Source: an uncultured Phycisphaerales bacterium (lineage in GTDB: Bacteria; Planctomycetota; Phycisphaerae; UBA1845; CAIVHJ01). From it: DNA of 24,296 nt. The translations under genes were made by a program, and so were the position numbers. Below the pieces are notes generated by a model. The model ran no database searches. It worked only from the letters and a program-made list of their open reading frames with translations, and was not told where the DNA came from. Positions within the stretch are counted from its first letter, which is position 1, and each line of letters opens with the position of its first letter. The stretch lies in contig CAIVHJ010000243.1 of assembly GCA_903905665.1 (NCBI GenBank), positions 1 through 24,296 of the forward strand, in the 5' to 3' direction. Below, in pieces: positions 1-6,941 of the stretch.

Positions 1-1116
1 ACTCGTCGCGCCAATGCGATCGCATTCGACATCCGCGAAAGCGGCCGGCCCAAACGAGACGGCAATCCCATTACCGGCAAGATCGTCAACGACGCAAACG
101 GCAATCCGGTGATGATCCCGGGTTCGCTGAAATGTTGCAAAGCCATCGGGTGGTATATCAAGGAATACGGAATCGCGCAGATTTCGATCAACCTGACCAA
201 CATCAGCGTCACGCCCGTCCACATCGCCTTCGAGGAATGTTGCAAAAAAGCAAGTGAACGCGGCATTCGCGTCACCGGAAGCGAACTCGTCGGAATGATT
301 CCATTGCACGCCATACTCGAAGCCGGCAGGTATTTTTTGAAAAAGCAAAAACGCTCGATCGGTGTTTCGGATCACGAACTCATCAAAATCGCCGTCAAAT
401 CACTCGGTCTGGGCGATCTGTACCCCTTCAAACCCGAAGAAAAAATCATCGAATACGCCCTCTCCAAACGATCGCCGAAAAAAAACCTGCTCGTCGATAT
501 GACGATGCGGGATTTTGTCGAGGAAACCGCTTCGGAAAGCCCCGCTCCGGGAGGCGGATCGATTTCTGCGGCGATGGGAGCGATGGCAGCCGCGTTGGGG
601 ACGATGGTGGCGAATCTTTCGTCGCACAAACCCGGCTGGGACGATCGTTGGGAAGAGTTCTCCAACTGGGCGGAAAAAGGCAAAGTTTTACACGATGAAT
701 TACTGCGACACATCGACGAAGATACCGAAGCCTTCAATGCCGTCATGGCGGCCATGGGGCTACCGAAAGGAACGGAGGCAGAAAAAACCGCTAGGAATGT
801 CGCAATTCAATCCGCCACCAAACGAGCGATTGAAATTCCGTTTCGCGTGATGCAAAAATCGCTGGAGTGCATGGAAATCTGCCGCGTCATGGCCGAAATC
901 GGCAATCCCAACAGCATTTCCGACGCCGGGGTCGGCGCCCTCGCCGCCCGATCCGCCGTCATGGGCGCCCATCTCAACGTCAAAATCAACTGCCCTACTT
1001 TGGACGATAAGCAATATGTGAACGACCTCCTCGCCAAGTGCCAAACGCTCGAACAAAAAACCATTGACTGCGAAACAGAAATCCTCAAACTCGTCAATGG
1101 GAAAATCAAGACGTGA
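1..1116 (+). CDS. ftcD: Bifunctional glutamate formiminotransferase / formiminotetrahydrofolate cyclodeaminase, 5'-truncated by the window edge
   Basis: The reading frame is open from base 1, so the start lies upstream; 371 codons are visible and, by comparison with fused FTCD enzymes of about 540-565 residues, roughly the first 170-190 residues are missing. The first ~150 visible residues match the end of the formiminotransferase domain (NAIAFDIRE, then GWYIKEYGIAQISINLTN and GSELVGMIPL). A cyclodeaminase domain follows from about base 495, with the glycine-rich ESPAPGGGSISAA segment and the helical C-terminal half typical of the family. The enzyme moves a formimino group from formiminoglutamate to tetrahydrofolate and then releases ammonia to give 5,10-methenyl-THF, the last step of one histidine degradation route. 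It acts in the cytosol. No other hut gene is visible. An internal GTG at 109 is not the start, because homology continues upstream of it. Fusion of both domains is direct from the sequence; the activity is inferred from the family. Confidence -1.
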   Translation, partial: TRRANAIAFDIRESGRPKRDGNPITGKIVNDANGNPVMIPGSLKCCKAIGWYIKEYGIAQISINLTNISVTPVHIAFEECCKKASERGIRVTGSELVGMIPLHAILEAGRYFLKKQKRSIGVSDHELIKIAVKSLGLGDLYPFKPEEKIIEYALSKRSPKKNLLVDMTMRDFVEETASESPAPGGGSISAAMGAMAAALGTMVANLSSHKPGWDDRWEEFSNWAEKGKVLHDELLRHIDEDTEAFNAVMAAMGLPKGTEAEKTARNVAIQSATKRAIEIPFRVMQKSLECMEICRVMAEIGNPNSISDAGVGALAARSAVMGAHLNVKINCPTLDDKQYVNDLLAKCQTLEQKTIDCETEILKLVNGKIKT

Positions 1117-1137
1117 CACGTCTATTGTGATCGTTCG

Positions 1138-1170
1138 GCCTATAGCCCCCGGCATGCCGTCGCTATAGGC
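1138..1170. repeat. Stem-loop from a perfect 9-bp inverted repeat downstream of ftcD
   Basis: GCCTATAGC (1138-1146) pairs perfectly with GCTATAGGC (1162-1170) around a 15-base loop that itself contains the palindrome GGCATGCC (1151-1158). It lies 22 bases past the ftcD stop and about 170 bases before the next gene. There is no T-run after the stem, so it is not a standard intrinsic terminator. It could be a 3'-end RNA structure, a protein site or a decayed repeat. Confidence -1.
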
Positions 1171-1342
1171 ATGTTTGTTCGGTTGGAAGCGATGCGGTCA
1201 GCGTTCCGTAGAATGGACGCCCCATCGAGTTCGGGCGATTGCGTGACAGAGCAAGAATGATCCAGTATATTGTTACCCGCCGATCGAGATAACGCGAATT
1301 CCAATCTATCAACCAGAACTTTTTTAAAAAGGAGATCGAAAA

Positions 1343-2281
1343 ATGTTTTCACAAACCAGAGTATGGACAAGTATCCTGTGCGGACTGATCGCGGCGGTGG
1401 TCTTGATGATCCCGCGGGGAGCCACGGCAAAAGACCCCAATCCGCTGGTGGGCAAAATCGTTTTCTCCAAGTCACCCATCAACCCCGACAAGCCGGCCGA
1501 TCTGACCAACACGTTCAAATCCGGCGACTACATTTACGGTTTGATCCAGATGGACAAAACCTGGCGGGAAGTTTACAACGCCAAAGAGAAAAGCGAACTG
1601 CCGGTTATGGTCAATCTGGTTGTCGGCGAAGAGAAGGATTATCAGTATATCACCATGAAGAAAGCGTCATACATCGACTCTAAAACTCTGGTGCTGGACA
1701 TTGCCCCCGAGCCGTCCAAAATGACGGCCTATAAAGACCCGGATCTGGAGTTCGGCAGCGGCAAGGGCAATCGCAAGATAGGCCCCATCGCCTTCACCTA
1801 CGATTTGGGAAATCTCAAACCCGGGAAAAATAAAGTGATCTTCGAAGTAACCGACTATGGCACAGTTTTTGCCCAGGGCGAACTGGAGATCGAGGGGCAG
1901 GATTACAAGTTCTACGCCGATTTGCACGAAAAAGTCAAACAGGCGGAAACCGCAGTTGCTAAGTTCCCAGAAGCCAAGAAAACCGACAAAGCCCTCGAAG
2001 GTGAGATGCGCAAACTGCTGGAAAACGCCGGCTGGAACAAAATCCTCAAGTTGGTAATCGTCGATAAGGATTGGTGGACCAACTACGTGGATGGCAGCGA
2101 TAGCGCCGTAAAATCGCGTCACATCGCAGCAGCCGCCGCCACAAAAGACAAAAACGGCAACTGCTATTATTGCATTGTCACGTTCGAGCAGCCCAAACTG
2201 GCCAGCGGGGACTGGGGCAAACTGGAACTGACTAATACGGGTACGAAGATCACGATTCCCGAGGCCAACCTCGGAGGCTGA
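1343..2281 (+). CDS. Secreted protein of unknown function
   Basis: 312 residues. The start is well supported by a strong Shine-Dalgarno AAGGAGAT ending about eight bases before the ATG. Residues 1-29 form a Sec signal peptide: one arginine, a hydrophobic core around residues 10-24, and a signal peptidase I site ATA before KD. The mature part looks like a beta-rich domain (about 34-200, with a conserved-looking GKIVFSKSP opening), a lysine- and glutamate-rich helical linker (about 205-235), and a C-terminal segment rich in aromatic residues with a CYYC pair near residue 273. I do not recognise a named family; the C-terminal part reminds me of secreted proteins of unknown function in Bacteroidota and Planctomycetota. 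It is probably monocistronic, since it is preceded by a 226-base gap and followed at once by a strong terminator. Export is well supported; function is unknown. Confidence -1.
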   Translation: MFSQTRVWTSILCGLIAAVVLMIPRGATAKDPNPLVGKIVFSKSPINPDKPADLTNTFKSGDYIYGLIQMDKTWREVYNAKEKSELPVMVNLVVGEEKDYQYITMKKASYIDSKTLVLDIAPEPSKMTAYKDPDLEFGSGKGNRKIGPIAFTYDLGNLKPGKNKVIFEVTDYGTVFAQGELEIEGQDYKFYADLHEKVKQAETAVAKFPEAKKTDKALEGEMRKLLENAGWNKILKLVIVDKDWWTNYVDGSDSAVKSRHIAAAAATKDKNGNCYYCIVTFEQPKLASGDWGKLELTNTGTKITIPEANLGG

Positions 2282-2306
2282 TCTCTTCTGACTTCAGCGA
2301 TACGTC

Positions 2307-2367
2307 GCCCCGATAATCCTCTTCTGCATCCCTTGTGGGAAGGTAGAGGATGATCGGGGCTTTTTTT
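2307..2367 (+). terminator. Strong rho-independent terminator of the secreted-protein gene
   Basis: GCCCCGAT (2307-2314) pairs with ATCGGGGC (2353-2360). After one mismatch the stem continues with ATCCTCT (2316-2322) against AGAGGAT (2345-2351). Seven T residues (2361-2367) follow directly. It starts 25 bases after the stop at 2281 and is oriented to end plus-strand transcription. Confidence -1.
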
Positions 2368-2384
2368 ATGGGTGACAGTAGAAT

Positions 2385-2410
2385 TAGGTGCGTCGAGGAC
2401 GCACCCTACG
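2385..2410. repeat. Short REP-like inverted repeat
   Basis: GGTGCGTC (2387-2394) and GACGCACC (2398-2405) form a perfect 8-bp stem with a 3-base loop, flanked by TA and CTACG. It sits between the plus-strand terminator and the 3' end of the minus-strand gene ending at 2448. The form, a GC-rich palindrome bounded by TAGG/CCTA, resembles the repeats at the right end of the window. Whether it recurs in the genome cannot be seen here. A weak terminator for the minus-strand gene is an alternative. Confidence -1.
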
Positions 2411-2447
2411 AAATTGTCCAGTCAGATTCCAGCATTCCACTCACCAT

Positions 2448-3593
2448 TTATCTCGGAAAATGTTCCTCTGCAGGAATGATCACATCTTTCATGGTCGGGG
2501 CTTTCTCGCGAGCCGGCAGAAGAATGCCCGCGCTATCTCCCTCCCTCCATCCCACCTGATTCGCCGTGTCGTAAAACACCTCCCGTAATGAACCCGGTAT
2601 GTCATTCTCCAGAACGTATCGCGACTGGCGAGCATTCAATCGACAGACGATATGAGGATCGCCCTCCCAGTACTCTTGTGGTTTAAGCAGAGCACCTGCC
2701 GGGTTGAGCAAAACTTTTATCAGAGAAGATGAATTCGTCTTGTAAACCAGGCGAATTTCTATTTCTGCCGAACCGAAGAAGCCGGACCTCCGTAAGTTGA
2801 TCCGAAGACATGTCGTTGTATAAAACGCAGACAGCAGAAGGCGTTCGTAGGTTGCTATGCTTCTATCGCCCAATCGATCAGAAATCCAGTCAATCTGGTA
2901 TCCGCCAAGTTTCTCGTACTTCGCGGCGAAACGATAAAACGGATATTGGTACCATCCGTAGTACCCCACTCCAAGGACAATTAGACCCAGAAGAATCACT
3001 GCAATCCGGCGCCATCTTCGATGAGCAAGAAACTCACCCAGCACATAGACCCTGCCATGAGGGACGATCGGCGTCTCTTTGAGACTACCGCACTCCGGGC
3101 ATCGATCCGAAGGAGAGTAGGCGACGATATATCCACAATAACCACACAAAGTTCCATCTGTAATAATGAGTTGCGAAATGAAGTGCACATGGATGAATCG
3201 AAACAAGAGATAAACCAGCCCAATTGCGGCACCACCGAGGGGAATGGCGGCGAGGCACAGCAAATCTTCATACCAAGGTGGACAAAGAAATCCGCTATCA
3301 CCCGAAGGGTGGAAGACGATATAGGGGATCACAATCGCCGCGATACCACATGAGCCGATCAGCAATCCGCTCAAGAAAACGGGCCCGGGGTGTTGGCAGT
3401 TGCGGGACATGTACCACCCCCACCAGCCGAGAAGCAGCAATGACATAATTTCAAGACCGGTCTCCAAAGACGCCACCCAAGAGCCGGAGCAATAGTGCAC
3501 AATGATTCCGTAAAAGATACCAAGTGATCCTGAGAGAATCAGAAGTCCCTTATGGTTGTGCGGGAGGCGGACGCGTACTCGGTGGGTCGACAT
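2448..3593 (-). CDS. Multi-spanning membrane protein with a C4 zinc ribbon, function unknown
   Basis: 381 residues from the ATG at 3593. The ORF could extend to a GTG at 3698 that overlaps the upstream gene's stop as TAGTG. I prefer 3593 because a GAGGA sits about 13 bases upstream and the extra 35 residues look non-native. Four hydrophobic segments (about residues 16-35, 47-62, 72-94, 110-134) are followed by a CGYC...CPEC zinc ribbon (Cys 150, 153, 165, 168), another membrane segment (about 196-219) and a ~160-residue soluble C-terminal region. Small CxYCGY...DRCPECG ribbons in membrane proteins are frequent in Planctomycetota. The metal site is inferred from the cysteine spacing. It lies 104 bases downstream of another membrane-protein gene and is probably co-transcribed with it. 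Confidence -1.
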   Translation of the reverse strand: MSTHRVRVRLPHNHKGLLILSGSLGIFYGIIVHYCSGSWVASLETGLEIMSLLLLGWWGWYMSRNCQHPGPVFLSGLLIGSCGIAAIVIPYIVFHPSGDSGFLCPPWYEDLLCLAAIPLGGAAIGLVYLLFRFIHVHFISQLIITDGTLCGYCGYIVAYSPSDRCPECGSLKETPIVPHGRVYVLGEFLAHRRWRRIAVILLGLIVLGVGYYGWYQYPFYRFAAKYEKLGGYQIDWISDRLGDRSIATYERLLLSAFYTTTCLRINLRRSGFFGSAEIEIRLVYKTNSSSLIKVLLNPAGALLKPQEYWEGDPHIVCRLNARQSRYVLENDIPGSLREVFYDTANQVGWREGDSAGILLPAREKAPTMKDVIIPAEEHFPR

Positions 3594-3697
3594 AATGCTT
3601 GGTTTCCTCAGGAATGCGAAGCATGCGCAGATCAGAATGCATAAGGTTGAGGCATTGTGGTTGATTGTACCATAACAGGCACAATGTACTAGAATCA

Positions 3698-4402
3698 CTA
3701 TGATCGTTCACGGATGTCCTTCGGGATTCGTTCGATGATTCCCATGATGAGTTGGAGGGCGTCTTCAAAATCGGAGACGCTGAAGCAGTTGTTTCGATAG
3801 GCGATGATTTGTTTCGTATCGAACTGGATCGTGAATTGGGGTGAGGCGAGGAGGAATTCCATGGTGGCGGGCGTGATGACGTCATAGGCCCATTTTCGGT
3901 CGGGGGATTTGACGTAGAATTTTCGGCTGAACTCCGTCGATTCAAAGTCGATGTCGTCATACCCGACAAATTCAGTAATCTTGTCGAGAAAATTCTCGTG
4001 CCGAATAAACAACGGACCGAGCAAAAAGATGGGCTTGATGATGACCGCCGAAAACCGATGCGTTTGGCGGTTCTTGCCGGAACCGGTGACGTAGTGGTAG
4101 TCGAACGCGCAAATCGGCATCGTGCTAATCGTGCCGGTCATGACATTGTAGGCGTATCGGCTGTGGCCCTGTTTGAGGCAGTCGAATTCGTTGAACCGCT
4201 CGTCGAACGAACTGTCGTCGGCGGGATCAAACTGCAATCCTTTTTGCTGCGCCCATGCCGCCAATTCCTTGCGACGCTTGACGGCGCCTATCGCGGCTAC
4301 GATGACAAACGCAATCGCCAGCCCGATGACCACTATGAAGATCCACGGGAACGGTTCCGAGCCCCGCCCCAGCAGCAACAACATAAGGGTATTCGTATTC
4401 AT
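3698..4402 (-). CDS. Membrane-anchored conserved protein of unknown function
   Basis: 234 residues. There is one N-terminal membrane helix (about residues 18-41, PWIFIVVIGLAIAFVIVAAI) followed by basic residues RRKELAAWAQQ, then a ~190-residue cytosolic domain. That domain opens with KGLQFDPADDSSFDERF and contains an FDYHYVTGSGKNRQT hairpin-like segment. This order (single helix, then a domain beginning A..KGL.F.P.....) is seen in several families of unknown function, often as a membrane-proximal beta-rich domain; I cannot assign one. The ATG at 4402 is preceded by GGGTGGGAT about six to fourteen bases upstream, a plausible ribosome site. A candidate promoter with a 16-bp palindrome lies about 70 bases upstream. 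The stop overlaps a GTG that could begin the next gene, hinting at translational coupling. Confidence -1.
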   Translation of the reverse strand: MNTNTLMLLLLGRGSEPFPWIFIVVIGLAIAFVIVAAIGAVKRRKELAAWAQQKGLQFDPADDSSFDERFNEFDCLKQGHSRYAYNVMTGTISTMPICAFDYHYVTGSGKNRQTHRFSAVIIKPIFLLGPLFIRHENFLDKITEFVGYDDIDFESTEFSRKFYVKSPDRKWAYDVITPATMEFLLASPQFTIQFDTKQIIAYRNNCFSVSDFEDALQLIMGIIERIPKDIRERS

Positions 4403-4472
4403 TTGAATATCCCACCCAAATCAAAGACGCTCCGCCACACTCCAATAATACGCGAGATAAGTTGTATCGACC

Positions 4473-4493
4473 ATTATAATTCGGCGCCGAATT
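4473..4493 (-). promoter_or_regulatory. Candidate -10 element next to a perfect 16-bp palindrome (putative operator)
   Basis: AATTCGGCGCCGAATT at 4478-4493 is a perfect 16-base palindrome. On the minus strand it is followed directly by a consensus TATAAT (plus-strand 4473-4478), about 70 bases before the start at 4402. No good -35 is present at the expected distance, so the promoter is weakly supported. An activator- or repressor-bound promoter is one reading; a transcript stem after the toxin gene (stop at 4529) is another, but there is no T-run. Confidence -1.
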
Positions 4494-4528
4494 TCGAATG
4501 ATTCACGACCATCGAAAAAGCACCAGGA

Positions 4529-4897
4529 TCAATCTTCAGAACCCGCCACTGCCAGGTTGAGTTTCTCGACGGCTTCGTCGATTTGCGATTGGGTGACCCA
4601 GCCAAGTTGTTTTTGCAGCCGTCCCTTTGAAATCCCACGCACTAAAAACGGCAGAATACCGCCATCGTAATCCAAACCGTTCTGAGCGCTATGCCTGACG
4701 TAAACAATGGTCGAATCGTCCGGATAAACCGACTTGCTGATCGGAAACACAATGACCGTTGCGGCGGATTGGTTGAAATCGTCGATGCTGGCGATGACTA
4801 CCGGCCGGATCTTGCTGGGTTCGTTTTTGTGCACTGCGTGGGGTGGATTCAGGTCAGCCAGATAGACTTGCCCTCGACGGATGGTCGCGCTATTCAT
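4529..4897 (-). CDS. MazF/PemK-family endoribonuclease toxin
   Basis: 122 residues, the usual length for the family. It opens with IRRGQVYLADL, has the family's KIRPVVIAS strand (Arg31) and a VFPIS strand (Ser54) at the places where MazF/PemK/ChpB proteins carry their active-site arginine and serine/threonine. The C-terminal helix GWVTQSQIDEAVEKL is also typical. Such toxins cut mRNA at short sequences in the cytosol and are held inactive by the antitoxin. The start at 4897 lies inside the antitoxin gene (8-base overlap), as is usual for coupled type II modules. No frameshift or missing motif is visible, so it is probably intact. The cleavage sequence cannot be predicted. Family assignment is confident; activity is not shown. 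Confidence -1.
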   Translation of the reverse strand: MNSATIRRGQVYLADLNPPHAVHKNEPSKIRPVVIASIDDFNQSAATVIVFPISKSVYPDDSTIVYVRHSAQNGLDYDGGILPFLVRGISKGRLQKQLGWVTQSQIDEAVEKLNLAVAGSED

Positions 4898-5114
4898 CGC
4901 TCTCTTCCAAATTCATCAATTCCTCAGCCAATTCATGATCCCGTTGAGCGTTCTTTTCCAGCCATCGGCATACCTGCTGGATTTTCTGCTTACGCAGGTA
5001 ATCTTCAATCGCTCGGACGATGATCTGGCTGCGCGGCGTCTCACCACGGACCCGATCCAACGCTTTGAGCAAATCCGGCGGCACGCGTGTGCTGATTGTT
5101 TGAGGCGTATTCAT
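4890..5114 (-). CDS. Ribbon-helix-helix (CopG/MetJ-type) antitoxin
   Basis: 74 residues from the ATG at 5114. The first ~42 residues give the expected beta strand (TISTRVP) and two helices (PDLLKALDRVRGE, then RSQIIVRAIEDYLRKQ) of a DNA-binding RHH dimer. The acidic C-terminal tail (HELAEELMNLEESDE) is the likely toxin-wrapping segment. The frame extends upstream to 5180 but that would read through the promoter and operator, so the shorter start is chosen; the RHH fold begins right after it. It should bind and neutralise the downstream toxin and repress the operon. There is no visible Shine-Dalgarno and the -10 hexamer lies only a few bases upstream, so the message may be leaderless. Confidence -1.
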   Translation of the reverse strand: MNTPQTISTRVPPDLLKALDRVRGETPRSQIIVRAIEDYLRKQKIQQVCRWLEKNAQRDHELAEELMNLEESDE

Positions 5115-5120
5115 ATATGT

Positions 5121-5153
5121 ATTATATTCTAACATACAAAATGTATGTGTCAA
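5121..5153 (-). promoter_or_regulatory. Toxin-antitoxin promoter with an operator palindrome between -35 and -10
   Basis: On the minus strand a consensus -35 TTGACA (plus 5148-5153) is followed after 16 bases by TAGAAT (5126-5131). A TATAAT overlaps it further on (5121-5126) but would need a 21-base spacer. The spacer carries the perfect inverted repeat ACATACA-AAA-TGTATGT (5132-5148), well suited to a dimeric ribbon-helix-helix repressor. The antitoxin ATG begins at 5114, 11 bases past the TAGAAT box, so the transcript would start within a few bases of the start codon. Confidence -1.
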
Positions 5154-5209
5154 TTGCAATACGATAGCACAAAAGATCAACGAGTTGTAATAGACTGTCT
5201 TTCACTAAG

Positions 5210-6145
5210 TTAGGGTGTTTTCAAGTATCCGTTTTTCTTTTGCCAGGCGATGGATTGGGGGAGTCCTCCGGAGAGAGGAGTCGTGGGTTCGTAGCCAAGA
5301 ACTTTGCGAGCGGATGTGATGTCGGCGACGTAGCGGGTGACCTCGCCGGAGCGGGGGGACTCGAATGTAGCTTTTGGAGTTTTGCCGAGGCACATGCCGA
5401 TCATGTTGACCAGATCGAGCAGCGAATTGCCCTGGCCATAGGCGAGGTTGATTGTTTCGGATTTGATGCGACCGGCGACGATCGCGTCGAGACCCTTGAG
5501 CACGCCCTGCGCACAATCATCCACATAGGTGAAATCGAGCGTTTTATCTTTTCCGTAAACCACAATCGGCTGGTCGTGGGCGATCTTCTGAATGAACAGC
5601 GGAATCACTCGCTCCATCCGCTCAATGTCGCAATCGCATCTGCCGTAAACATTCGAAAACCGAAAAACCAGATACGGCAGGTCGTAGCATTGATGATAAG
5701 AATAAATCATCGCTTCGCCGGCGATTTTGCTGGCGCTGTAAGGCGATTCCGCCACGACGAAATCGGCCTGATGCTCCTCGGTGATCCAGCGGTGAATGTC
5801 GCCGTAAACCTCCCGACTGCTGCCGAAAACGATCGGCGTTTTTGTCTGGCGACAGTAATCCAGCGTGTGGAACAGCATCGCAATGTTTTCCATCGCCCGA
5901 TCAGGATGCTCGACCAGTTCATAGACCTTGGCATGGGCAGCCAAATGCAAAACCACGTCGTATTTCGTTCGCGTCGAAAAATTCTTCAAATCGCCCTGCG
6001 CCAGGTCGAAAATCGTAGTTTCGATTTTGTCGGTCCACGTGTTCTTGCGGTTGTCGATTCCATGAACCGTATCGCCGCGATTCAATAGCGATAGACCAAC
6101 ATTCGTTCCAATCTGACCGCTCGAACCGGTAATCAGTACTTTCAT
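5210..6145 (-). CDS. NAD-dependent nucleotide-sugar epimerase/dehydratase (extended SDR)
   Basis: 311 residues, normal for the family. The N-terminal Rossmann motif GSSGQIG (residues 7-13, GxxGxxG) binds NAD. The catalytic pair is the YSASK segment (Tyr136, Lys140), with the upstream serine in VFGSSREVYG. Further family marks are FRFSNVYG and DFTYVDD. The substrate is probably a nucleotide-activated hexose or heptose, as for UDP-glucose 4-epimerase relatives, but it cannot be read from sequence. A Shine-Dalgarno AGGG lies seven bases upstream of the ATG. The gene follows the SIS-domain sugar isomerase by about 140 bases, across an inverted-repeat element, and the two may serve the same surface-glycan pathway. 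Fold confidence is high; exact reaction unknown. Confidence -1.
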   Translation of the reverse strand: MKVLITGSSGQIGTNVGLSLLNRGDTVHGIDNRKNTWTDKIETTIFDLAQGDLKNFSTRTKYDVVLHLAAHAKVYELVEHPDRAMENIAMLFHTLDYCRQTKTPIVFGSSREVYGDIHRWITEEHQADFVVAESPYSASKIAGEAMIYSYHQCYDLPYLVFRFSNVYGRCDCDIERMERVIPLFIQKIAHDQPIVVYGKDKTLDFTYVDDCAQGVLKGLDAIVAGRIKSETINLAYGQGNSLLDLVNMIGMCLGKTPKATFESPRSGEVTRYVADITSARKVLGYEPTTPLSGGLPQSIAWQKKNGYLKTP

Positions 6146-6158
6146 GTTAAAACCCTGT

Positions 6159-6288
6159 TAACCACCAAGACTCGAAGACACCAAGAAGAGGAAAAGTTGA
6201 AGATGAAAAATTTAAGAATAGCATAACGAGTTTCTTATACTTTTCTTACTTTTTCATTTCCTTCGTGTCTTGGCGCCTTGGTGGTTTA
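6159..6288. repeat. MITE-like element with ~30-40 bp imperfect terminal inverted repeats (CCACCAAG type)
   Basis: The left arm begins TTAACCACCAAG (6158-6169). The right arm read on the minus strand begins TAAACCACCAAG (6277-6288). The match continues inward with a few mismatches through an AAGACAC.AAG stretch on both sides, to about 6196 and 6245, around a central AT-rich core. It fills nearly all of the gap between two minus-strand genes, and its right end supplies the TAA stop of the isomerase gene. I recall CACCAAG-rich intergenic repeats in many Planctomycetota and other genomes, but copy number cannot be seen here. A transcribed hairpin acting as an attenuator is also possible. Confidence -1.
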
Positions 6289-6861
6289 TTTTTTCTGTAC
6301 AAAATGTTCTTCCACTAAACCGCAGATAATATGATACGCCAACTGGTGAACTTCCTGCACGCGGTCGCTGTCGGAGTGGTCTGCCGTCAGACACAAATCG
6401 CTCCGTCGTTTCAAATCGGTCCCTTCCTGACCCGTAAAGGAAATGATTTTCGCCCCTTTGGCTCGCGCCGCTTCGACCGCCCGCAAAATGTTGGGCGACG
6501 TCCCCGAAACACTCAGCGCCCAGACAACGTCTCCGCGTTCGACCAGCGCTTCCACCTGTCGTTTGAACACGTCGTCGAAACCAAAATCGTTTCCGATGGC
6601 GGTCAGGTTGCTGGTGTTGGTCGTGAGGGCGACGGCGGGGATGGCAGGCCGATTGCTGTTTTTGAATCGCCCGACCAGTTCAGCGGCGATGTGCTGAGCA
6701 TCGGCGGCACTGCCTCCGTTTCCGAACAGATAAATCCGTCGTCCCGCACGGATCGCGTCCACAAGCAATTGGGCGATTTGTTCAAGAACAGGAACGGAGT
6801 TCTTGAGCGACTCAACAACCCGGTGGTGTTCCGAAATCTGCTGGAGTATGTTGGCTTTCAT
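6286..6861 (-). CDS. gmhA: Phosphoheptose isomerase-like SIS-domain protein
   Basis: 191 residues from the ATG at 6861, matching the length of E. coli GmhA (192). An in-frame TTG at 6945 would add 28 residues of non-family sequence and overlap the upstream gene; it is less likely. The SIS fold shows LFGNGGSAADAQHIAAELVG (44-63) and ALSVSGTSPN (115-124). The zinc ligands of GmhA appear conserved as His57, Glu61, Gln169 and His177. GmhA turns sedoheptulose 7-phosphate into D-glycero-D-manno-heptose 7-phosphate, the first step toward ADP- or GDP-heptose for LPS or S-layer glycans. No other heptose gene (kinase, phosphatase) lies nearby except the epimerase, which could act on the activated sugar. 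A related SIS isomerase remains possible. Confidence -1.
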   Translation of the reverse strand: MKANILQQISEHHRVVESLKNSVPVLEQIAQLLVDAIRAGRRIYLFGNGGSAADAQHIAAELVGRFKNSNRPAIPAVALTTNTSNLTAIGNDFGFDDVFKRQVEALVERGDVVWALSVSGTSPNILRAVEAARAKGAKIISFTGQEGTDLKRRSDLCLTADHSDSDRVQEVHQLAYHIICGLVEEHFVQKK

Positions 6862-6941
6862 GAACCGTAAGTTACCGCAAAAACCGCTCCGTGAGAAGTC
6901 TGACCCCCAGGTTTTCGGTTGACCCTTTGCGGAGAGCGGGT

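Noticed and set aside
3594..3698. N-terminal extension of the zinc-ribbon membrane protein from GTG 3698
   Set aside because: The extra 35 residues are cysteine-rich and do not look like the rest; the internal ATG at 3593 has an upstream GAGGA. Kept only as an alternative.
5115..5180. Longer antitoxin start at 5180
   Set aside because: It would translate the -35, operator and -10 sequences; the RHH fold begins right after the ATG at 5114.
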